From Hofstenia miamia (Eukaryota > Xenacoelomorpha > Acoela > Hofsteniidae), in the NCBI GenBank assembly GCA_900660155.1, contig CABFPE010000274.1:251802-294177 (forward strand): a stretch of 42,376 bases of DNA. The letters run 5' to 3'. The notes beneath the pieces were generated by a model. That model saw only the letters and a program-made list of their open reading frames with translations. It made no database searches and was not told the origin of the DNA. A program made the translations under genes and the position numbers. Positions 11,001 to 22,080 of the stretch are shown in pieces. Within the stretch, counting starts at the first letter, position 1, and each line of letters begins with the position of its first letter.

Positions 11001-14000
11001 GAAAACGTAACGTTTGTTTTTATCAAGTTAAAACGATTTCCCAAAACTTAATCTGAAGTATACCTCGACTGCCAAGAAGCAAGAACACAAATTATCGATA
11101 CGAGGTGAGTGAACAAACTCATTAGCAATGCCACCAATAGCCTAAATGAAAATAATTATACAATTTCTAAACACCATTTGTGTAATTTCCTAAATATTAA
11201 TTACAAGGAAGAACAAGCAAGGCCTAGCTCATCACTCTACCAAATATATAGCTATAGCAGCACTGCATAACACTAATAAATGTCGATCAAAACCCTTAAT
11301 AAAGTTAAATGTATAGCTCAAGTAAAAAAGTGACCACTTCCCAAAATTTGACTATCATTAGTTTTCACACTCGGACAATTAATAGTTCAAAATATTGCCA
11401 AATACTCGAGAAATTTGTACCATACGCAACCTGCTTATATCCCGATTCATGGATCTTAGAACAAGATGGAGCAACCCCTCATACCTCAAAATCGACAAAA
11501 GAATTTTTACCAATTATAATATTCAAGTTATGCAATGGCCACCGAATTCGCCAGATCTAGTACCCATAGAGAACGTGAGGCAGATTCTGAAGGATTTGGT
11601 CGAGAAAAAATCCCACAAATCTGAAAGAATGAAAAGGTTACATCCTTGAATCGCAAGACCAAATAACTCAAGAAGTTAAAGTCCGTTTAATGGATTCAGT
11701 TTCAAGACGTTTATCTGCATGCCACGCTTTGCATTGAATGGCAAACTTGTCAAATAACTTTGTCACCAAGTTACAAGCTGAGAATTATATTTTCAAACAT
11801 ATTTTATAAGCTTCTATTTGTTTTTCGTTTGTTATAAAAAATGTGTTTATAATGTGGCCACTTTTTTGACTTGAGCTATATATTAGTTCTCAGATGAATA
11901 TTCAGGCTGGCTTTTAAAAATGAGATGGCATAGCTTATAAAATCCCAATCCAGAGTTTTCAAAGTGTTATTATCTAATACCCTCATATTAATTTAATGTT
12001 TTCATCATTTAAATATGTATACAGTAACGGTATAATATATAATATATATGTCTAAAGTAATATGTGTTAATATTACGTTATTATTGTTTCGAGTTAGATG
12101 TTTGTGATCATCATTGAATTCATTTGACATTGTCGCAAGAATTTAACTCTATTCACTTATTTCGGAACTCGATTTGTAACCTGTGCTGAGTTTAGTTAAA
12201 AATGATCACAGAGAAATCAAGAATGGCCTATTTGTTGACGACTAATCAAACCTTTTCAATAAGTGTATTTTCCTTTGAACTGTTACACATGCAACAAAGA
12301 AGGCTTTGGCTATATATCATAGAAGCAAATATCTTGCCAATTTTTTAGATGAACTACTTTAACACATTAAATTATTAATGAATTTGGAGAAATGAAGCTT
12401 AACCCTATATAATCCAGGCATTTTCTAAAATTCGTTTGGATTAAGAGTTAAATGTTGGTGTTGCTGGAGAAGTTGGTCATTTGTTAGTCCAGTGAAAGTG
12501 CTTGACTCCAATTTAGCGGCATTCTTGACGCGGTTAAGATACAAATTTAGAAGTTTCAATTTCCAATTTCCCTGGCGGAATTGGGTGCTGATTCTCATGG
12601 TATGAAATTCACGTGGGAATATTTTTGTCGTTGAATTGACGTGTTAATTTAAAATTTACATAAAAATTCTTTATAACTTCTAACAACGAAAGTAAAATGC
12701 TGCAGGCTATTGACAGCCAATTTTAACAAGGCAAATTAAAAAATTACTTCAAATAAAATTAAAATGAGCAAAAATTTATCAAAACAGATTACAATTCGAC
12801 TTTAAAGCACGCTATCATTGTGATTTATCTGATACTTATATTGCCAACAACACTTCATATTGCCTAGCTGAAAATAATTTTGATGACAATGTGTCAATCC
12901 TTTTGGATTTAAGAAGTATTGCAGGGGTCGTAAATTTGACTTTTCAATACAAAATCTCTGCATTACTTTAGAATATAATGCTAATTTAGCATCTCGTTTG
13001 CCATGGGGTGAAATTGTGTGTTTACATTTGCAAGCAGTTCTGTTTCCTACTTCAACCCTGTAGGCGTATTAACCTGTTCTTGTGCGGACATTACTTTCAT
13101 ACATGCTCTCGAAATTCGGCATCTTGGTGACTTCTGACAACATTGTCTGTGTAGAAAACTTTTTCCGATTTGAAAGTAGAAAGCAGGAATTGTCTAAACA
13201 AAGCTGCAGAAAAACTACATTTCAAATAGAACACACGGAAAACATATTCAAATTAGGATCAATAATAAAATAATTCAGTGGGAATCCAATTATAAACGGA
13301 AAAAGGAATTAGTGGCACGCTGCTTACGAATTCTGTTGTGGTCAAGGGGTACCTAGAAAATATGTAGATTACACAACTACACAACTGAAAATTTAAATAG
13401 ATGAAAATTGAAAAAAATTAGTTACCGCTGGTTGACAATCAGTAAGAAAGAGTTCGAAATCAAGAATTTCTTCTGAACTGTTTAATTGGCCATTTTCCCG
13501 CAATGCAGTAGAAAGCTGTCCGCCAAACTAAATGTATATCGTTATAAAATAAATGAAAAAAACTTATTTACAGGTTCACTTTCATCACCAGCTGACGAAA
13601 TAGTTTCACTGACAGTTGCCAAGATTGGAACACTAAAGAAAAAAACATCAAAGTACAATAGGTAGAGTTCAATAGAAAAGCAATATCAAATTCAAAAACG
13701 ATTTATTATCTTAAATCATTAGTAAATTCGGTAGTTTTGCAATTTGCAGTATAACCTTAGATCTTAAAAACATAGTCAATTACAACTTAATAAAATTATA
13801 AATGTTGCGAATTAAAATAATTTATGTGAACAAATTCCAAAAAGTCTAAAAACTTATACTTTTGTTACTATTTCATAGTAAAAGAAACCATTAAACAGTA
13901 TCAGAGCCAACCTTGAACATATTGCACAAAGCAATGATGTAAAATATTTTTAGAAAAGGAACATAATGTGCTAAAATGTTTGCTATAATGATTGAAATTT

Positions 14001-17000
14001 AAAAGGTTTTTTTACGTAGGTATACCTGAATGACCATTGAATAGTTTAATATTAAAGATCACAATAATAGTCACTAATCAATACGTTGTGTGCATATTAG
14101 AAGTGACGTTTTAGTTATAAAACGAATCTTGAAAATCTCTTTCCAAATTTTCAACACTACAACTTTTCTCAGTCCAAAGAACAGTGGAATTAGTTCAAAG
14201 AGCAATGAAATTAATCCATTAATTAAAGAATAGTTGAACACCTAATTAATTATGCAAACATCACCTATATTATATATTGTACTCGAAAGTTGTGCAAACC
14301 ATTTAGGGCAAGATATACGAAGGTGATTCAGAATTTCAGGAAAATTTCTAAATCATCTCATTCTAAGGTGTGCAATATATTTCATTCCTTTCTTAAAAAT
14401 TCACGATATTGAATTAGATAAATTTAGAATTTGCACAGAATTTACACATTTCGTAGGCCCGAGACACACACACTGATGATTTCTAATGAAAATTCCTGAG
14501 ATAATTGGTTGTGAAGAGAGAATACTGAAGGACTCAGATAATATATGCGCATTACGCGGGAAGTTTTTGATTTGATTTTAGAAGACTTTTATACATAAAT
14601 ATGAAAAAAGATACATAGATGCGAGTGGCAACACCAGGTGTAGTTCGATTATCAATAAAAATTCAGTTCGTTACTACGAGCAAACAATTTTTTCATATAA
14701 TTCATTGTGGTGAGGAAATTGCAAAACCATTGGAACAAAAACGAGGATTTCCCAGTGTGTTGGGCGCGATTGATGGGAAACATATGAATATCAAAGAGCG
14801 TTAAATGAATGAAGACATTATTTAAATTCCAAAAATATACATAGCATTGTGCTGATGTTTATTGTAAATTTATCATATTAGACATTAGAATAAATGGATG
14901 AGTTTTTAATGAAGACCAAAGCAAAAATACATCCTGTTATGGAGCAACTGCCACTCAAACGTGTAGTGACGCAGCATTTTCATTAAGTGTAGGCCTTTTA
15001 CAAGAATTGTGGTTCATGCACATTTTCAGTAGCTGAACAAAGAATTACTAAAAGGCAAACAATCGAAAATATTGAGTTAGTTCACAGTCATCAAAGAGTT
15101 AGCGTTTTTTATTGCTCCTCATTAAAGAAAGAAAAAAGGAATTGAATTTTAGAATTTTTTAATGCTTTTCTTTGTAAAAGTAATTTCTTTACACATTGCT
15201 TTGCTTTGATCAATAATTAGATAGCGTTTTTTGAACAACAGCTTCAGTTTAAAGTAATGTGAATTTTAAAATTAAGATTTTGTCGTATAGATACTGGAAT
15301 CCCAAGCATTATATATATATATATATATAAGATAGGAATTTTAACAAAATAAATTTCCTGGAAACATTTCCTTAGTTTCTTTCAGAATTTTAATGCCATT
15401 TCCACAAATATTTTATTGGTGCTCCTATGCAATTAGATGTATCTAACAACTAAGAAAATAATAATCATAAATTGGAAACGGTATACGACAATTAATTGTA
15501 TTTTAAATGAAAAAACGAATTATAGCATCATAATCAGACAAACTAAAATGCAGACTTGTATGATTAAATAATTTAGATGAGTTTGAATTTACCAGCAACC
15601 GTCATCTTCAGATTTTGCAGGGCTAAGAACCTAACTAAGCGCAAACATAAATGCTGACTATTGAGGTTTCTGACGACTTTTGGAGAACATAGCTAAGAAT
15701 AATTATTAATAAAAATAGCAAGTTGCAAAAAATTTCTAATAGTAGCAATTGAGGTTAGCAGCTGCTTGCCGATGCGTTGAGTGTGCTTTTGGAACCTTGC
15801 TCAATGCCTTTGAGTATTCTTGCGAACTATGAACTATGAATTCGTAGCCAGGAGTAAAAATAATTATTTGGGAAGCAGAAATGTTGCAAAATAATTTGAA
15901 AAAACTTCCATTCGCCGATTTTGAATTTCTCAGTCGTGCAAATGAGAACATCTATGATCGATTCCTTGCATTAATAGACGAAATGGACAACACATTGGAC
16001 AAAATAAAGGATTAATTAATAATCCTTAAATAAAATTTACACAATTATTATTAATATTCAAAACTTACTCTACTGTTGTTGTAAATAAAATTTTGTTGAA
16101 CTATGGCATTTTTCTTTAGTCTATACGTATTTATAAAATAAAGTTACTTTAGAACGAAGACATACGAGGTGAATGGAACGACATACGATAGATTTTAATA
16201 GCATCTACGTCCAAAAACAGTATTCTGAAAAGAACGACATTGACTCATCAAGTTCTCACTACACATTTTCAAAATCTATTTCAAAAAAAAAGTAAAATCA
16301 ATCTCAGAGAAATTAAGATCAAATTCAGAATGTTCAGAATTTTCAAGTTATATGAAGACAGCAATATTGAATAACATTTCTTCTTCAATTGCTTTACATA
16401 TTATGTTAGAAATATACCATTTCTATAACATTCTATGCGACTGCTTCTGCTAAAAACCGAAAACTCAGTTTTCATTTTTCTTTCAGTTCGGTTTCGGCTT
16501 TGAGTGAAAAACCTAGTAGTGGCTGTCTAAAGTATATGTTTCTAAATATACAACACCTTATTTATACAAGAAAACACTTTGTCCAAAAATTGCAAATCTA
16601 AAAAATTGTAGCTGGACTTCATAGCCTGAAAGTAGAATAAAGCCCCTCATGTTTCTTCGCGTGCATTTTGTTTATGATTTTGAGCATTCTGAAATGGATG
16701 TTACTTTTTCTGAATTTGATCTTACCTTTTCTGAAATAGATCTCGAAAAGGTGTAGAAACCAATCCAACGGCAAAATGTTAGCTCACTTTTTCCGTGAAG
16801 AAATATAAAAGTATATACATTTAATGATTCTCAAAAATTAATCGTAAAATGATTGGAGCATCATTAAATGTAAATTTTAATATTTTGTTTGAATAATACT
16901 GCAACTATATGAATGCCTTTACTAAACTGTTTACTAGGGTGCTGTTGAAACCAGAGTGTCCTTGATGGGAAGTCTGTCAAGCTCTGGAATTAGCCAATCT

Positions 17001-20000
17001 TTAATCATTGCAGAATAAGTTTGTTGGTTGTTAATTAATTTATTTTAAATTTAAACATTAAATGTGACTTAACAAAATGAAATATTATTACAGAGTTGAT
17101 TGTGAGATTATTCGAATTCATTCTCGTTGCTCTATTCTTGGATTTTATGTTTGTTTTACTTGCAAATGATTAAAATACTACTGATCAGTTCACTGTATTG
17201 GGATTTCTGGCCCACCCTGTATATTAAATATCAAGTGGTTTCGAACTCATCAAGGGTTTCTTAATTGGAATTATGCACTTAGAAAGATAAAATGAATGGT
17301 TCGAGTACTTGTCAATTATTTCCTGGAGATGAATCCTTGACGGTGTGACTACCTTAATAAATGATCTTCAACAGAGAACAGCATCCCACTATATATCGCT
17401 AGTTATTTTACTTTCTAAAGAATCTATTAGCCGATGATATATTTTATGAAATAAAATTTTTTCATTCCATAATTTTAATTTTTCTTAAGATCACTTAATA
17501 TCGCTTGTCATAAAATCAACGGCTTGTATCAAAATTTATCAACTAATATATTTTAACTTAAGTTTTTATAATACAAGGATCGTATAAATTTAGTTTCTAT
17601 CAATCAATACCATCAGCCCACATACTATGTTCACACTCATTGTTCTGATTTCGCCTCCTGCTAAATTATTAGGTAATGAAAAGTATGAATTTACTGATGG
17701 TGAAAGTGATGTAAACATGAGTGAAATACGAATTAAAACAAATAATAGTTTGACAAAAATGTACCAGCAAAGTTGGTACTACGTGATGTACTATGGCAAT
17801 TTTCTATTCCTTATTGAATATTTCAATTTTACATCCGTGGATGCTATATAAACTATCAATTAGTGTTATAACGAAATGCAGAAAGTTGTGAAAGAAATGA
17901 TAAGTCTTAAATTAATGAGAAATTCCGCGTGGGCGGCCCTATTATCTCGTATTTTATATTTCGCCCGCAAAGAGGTGTAATTATTACTGAATTAACCAAT
18001 TGAATTTTTCCTTCTTGCACGTGCAAGAGATGTCTCTGAAAGAAATTTATTCAAGAAGGAATGTATACACTGGCTTCGAGCAAGCTCTACTTTTATGGAA
18101 TTCTAGAAGTGAACAAGAAAAATTGATGAAAACTAAACACGTCTGAAATAGAATAATGAATCTGATAAGTTCAATCTCTCAAGAGAAATTGTTGAGAGAT
18201 AGCAAAACAAATCCTAAGAAGTCGAAATAAAGTTACATTGCATCAAGTGCAGCGTAAAATAAGACATTCTAAAATGAATAATGATGAAATTGAGAAAGAA
18301 GTCCAAAGGTGTACAAAGATGGACAATACTAAGTTAAATTTAAATATGGAAAATTTTTTACCCACTTTAATAATTATTTTAGTCGTTTCAACAAAATTAA
18401 GATGAAGGATGAAAAGTGGTGATTTAGTAAAACGAATGAAAACCTTCTTCAAGCTTCATCTGCATTTCCTTCGAAACTTTTTAAGAAAATAAAGGTCAAT
18501 AATTCACCTGGAATTGCTGAAATACCAAACTGGTTTTTGCTGACCGCATGAGTGAAATTTATACAACATGCTTTAACACATACTCCTCGAAATACTGATT
18601 GTAATTAAATAGCGTTATATTCAACAAATATTATTTCTCATAACATAATGACAATTTTTGAATATTTGATGGTTAAATGAAAAAAATCATCATCTATACT
18701 TAAAACAAATTGCTAACATGAAACGACTTGAAATGTTCAATAGAGCAAAAACCAGAGACTGTCTGAGCATCCGTTGCAATGGTTTCTTGTACCTCTTCTT
18801 TTGGGTATCAAACGCGGAGGTGGTTTTTGAATGTTCAACCGAGCTTCCATGCTTCTTTGGATTTGCAACCAATGCATGGAGAACCTCTTCTCGCTTCCGT
18901 TACGTCCCGTTCTTGTATTGAGTTCAAGAAATTTCTCAAAAACTTTTTTGGCATTCTCATTTGAACATAACAAAAGTTCCTCAACAAATTTTTCAGTAAA
19001 TTCGGGCAAAGAGCTGGTACGTCATTGTAAAATGTCAGGTTAATTCAAAGTTAAAAACTGCTTTGGATCAGAATGTCGTAACACGATTTAACTAATTATA
19101 TTACATACTAAAATTGAGGATAATTTTGGCGATGTCCTTACTATTCTTTCAGATAGAGATGAGGTTTACATGTGTTCTGTGGCAAACATGAATCTCATTG
19201 CAATAACGAGAGTTCTTGGATATGTTGAACAATCACTAAAAAATCTGGCCGTTGAAAAGTAGCCGACTATTTCTCTGGTTATCCTATTTATAATCGGCTT
19301 ATTACGAAGATCAGGAAACACATCGACAAATTTCTAGTCTAGATACAAGGAATTGTCTTTCAATCATTGATGGAATTAAGAGCATTGCTTTGCAAAGATA
19401 ACATCATATCATTTCGTTGCAACTTTCTTAGATCCACGGTTCGATAACAACGGATTTTTATCTGAATCAGATGTTTCTGGCACTTTTCGCCACATTGCGG
19501 TGAGAATTATAATGAGCAACCAATCAAGATGCAAATGATATATTTATGCGATTCAGATGATGAGGAGGAAGTTATTCAAAATTGAGGAATCGGAAGATTT
19601 ACTCATGTTTCGGCAACTTAATTAAATAAATTTCTCACTATTATCATTGATAACACGTGCATACTATTGAATCTCAGCTACTCATTATAAGTTAGAAGAG
19701 CAGACGTAGTGCAAAACAACACAGTTGCTAACGAGCGCGCTAGATTGCTACCTTCACATATTAACGAACTTTTGGTCATTCGCGGTAATCTACAGTAGAC
19801 TTATTATTGTCATATATTTAGTTCAGCAATATATCTTACATTTTGTTCATCTTTATCTAGCGTATTGAAAACAAATACATTCTGCAGCTTTGACCGCTAC
19901 TAGCTATTATCTGTTCAGATTTCCCGGATACGGTTACAAATCTTACGAGTACGGGTGGGTACGGGTATGGCAAATTAAATAGCGAACGGGTAGTAGTAAA

Positions 20001-22032
20001 TTATGCTATCCACACGCTAGCTTTCTGCGGCCAACGGCCGGTTACGGCCAAAAAGATTTTGTTTTACGGCCAAAATCCCAGCTGAGATTCATTTGTGAAC
20101 ATTATGATCAACAATATGATTTCTATTTGTATTTGTTTTTAAAACTTAGTCGCTTTGGCCATTCTCTTTAATTGTTCGAACTATGAGCATGTTTTAATAG
20201 TTCCATTGAAAATTGCAGTATTTCACTTAGTAGTAAAAGTCGTGAACTACGGCCAACGGCCGGCTAAGGTCAAAATTTATTTTGCACGGACCTGATACAT
20301 AAAAACATACATACATTCTACATTAAACTTACATAAGGTTGCGTGTTATCTATATAACACATAAAAATAATGCAAGGATGAAAAATACTAATCAATGGAA
20401 AATTTCACTGTCTTTTGGTTTCACCTGCAGATAGAAGCAAGAATAAATTAGTTAAAATTATGCTCAAAAGGATATTTGACTTCACAATTTAGGTTTCGAG
20501 TTCTGAACATCTTTCACTAGAATATGATTTACGTGATAGTGGCTGTTGAATATCACAATGGAGAACAATAATAAATCTGATTCAGTCAAAAATCTAGAGC
20601 TGTGATAAAGTCAATTAAGTAGAAAACTCGCCTATATTATATTAGTCAAATTTCACAATAATTTTTTAAAGAATAGTTTAAACTCGCACTACATAATTTT
20701 TTAAAAAACTGCAAATGTGTATTCATGGCCTATTCATGACCGTGTGTGAAGCCCTAATCAGTTCATACAAAAGCGATGCAAAACTGAATACCAAACTACT
20801 GTGCCCTGTGTATTCTCAGTGTGCGCAGGAGTATGTTACTAAAAAAGTTTCTACAAGCGAATTATTTTCTTTTTGTGATGGATTTTCAGCTCGAATTTCC
20901 ATGAAAAATTGATTTTTAAATCGATTTTCCTGTTATGTAAAGTCGACGATTACTTAGGCCAAAAAACACAGAATTAAAGTTGATAAAGAAATGGCGCTAG
21001 TAATGACTAATGTTAATTTATGTTATTTACCTGTATTTTCGCTGTTATTCAAACTACGTGATGAACAAAATCTTTAAAATTAATTTTGTTTTAACTTTAT
21101 TGATAAATATTACATAACTCAAGCATTCATTCAGAAAAAATACGTTGTGTTGACTGCGACTACGTCTTGTCAATTAGCACATGATGACAGACATTTATAA
21201 AAATAACTTTAGGTGATATATAAAATTGAAAAATGTAAATTAGTTGCACATTGTTAAGTATGTGTAAAATAGTTACAGATGATTTTCAGCGTTAGGTGAA
21301 AACTTCTCATTATGATCGCGCTGTAGATGAATGCATATATTTGGAATTCTTAAAATTGGCTTCTGAATATGCACCAGTTTCTGAGAAAGACGTTTGGTTG
21401 ATTTCTCCTAAATATGCATAACGTATTAATTTAAAATTCAAAAATGAGCGTGTCATAAATAAATAAAAGATCCATACTTATTGTACGATGATGAAGATAT
21501 CATCATGCTTAGACAATGCGATCTATATTACAGCCCAAGACACTTGATATATTTCTTTTCTAGCAGACGCTGATCAAAATGTTGTCTTAAATAAAGAAAA
21601 TGCAAAGTTTTGAGTAAATATGATGTTTTTCAAGGTGTGCAGCAGCTAGAGCTACAATTCAGTATCAGTAGCAAGATATCTCTTAATTTTCAAAAGAGTT
21701 AACTAGACAGCGGTTTTAGTAGAGATGATGTTTCAAATCGTAAAATTGTTAAATTTCGTTAACAGCAACATTATTCTACATTTGAAAACACTTTTATATG
21801 TTGTTAAACAATCATCATAACTATTGTTGCTTACATGATAAATTTTGTAGTTATTATATATTAACTTTAGCAGAAACATCTGATAGTAGTTCAGCCTCTG
21901 CTAGTAAACAAATATATCCAGTGCCATGGTGTGTATTATAGACCGCCGTGTGCTTAGACAACACAAATGTTATGGTATTTCGTAATCATAGGCTCTACTA
22001 ATAGCATCTTCATCACTTTAACAAGAAATACT

Positions 22033-22080
<48 letters not shown>

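Noticed and set aside
16921..17230. Mariner-like ends (tagggtgctgttgaaacc and cccaccctgtata)
   Set aside because: The two do not match each other well enough as inverted repeats and nothing coding lies between.
18690..19043. Five overlapping short frames on both strands, including a 90-codon minus-strand frame
   Set aside because: They overlap each other, lack known motifs, and the plus strand already carries the start of a hAT relic ([12 protein letters not shown]) that explains the coding bias.
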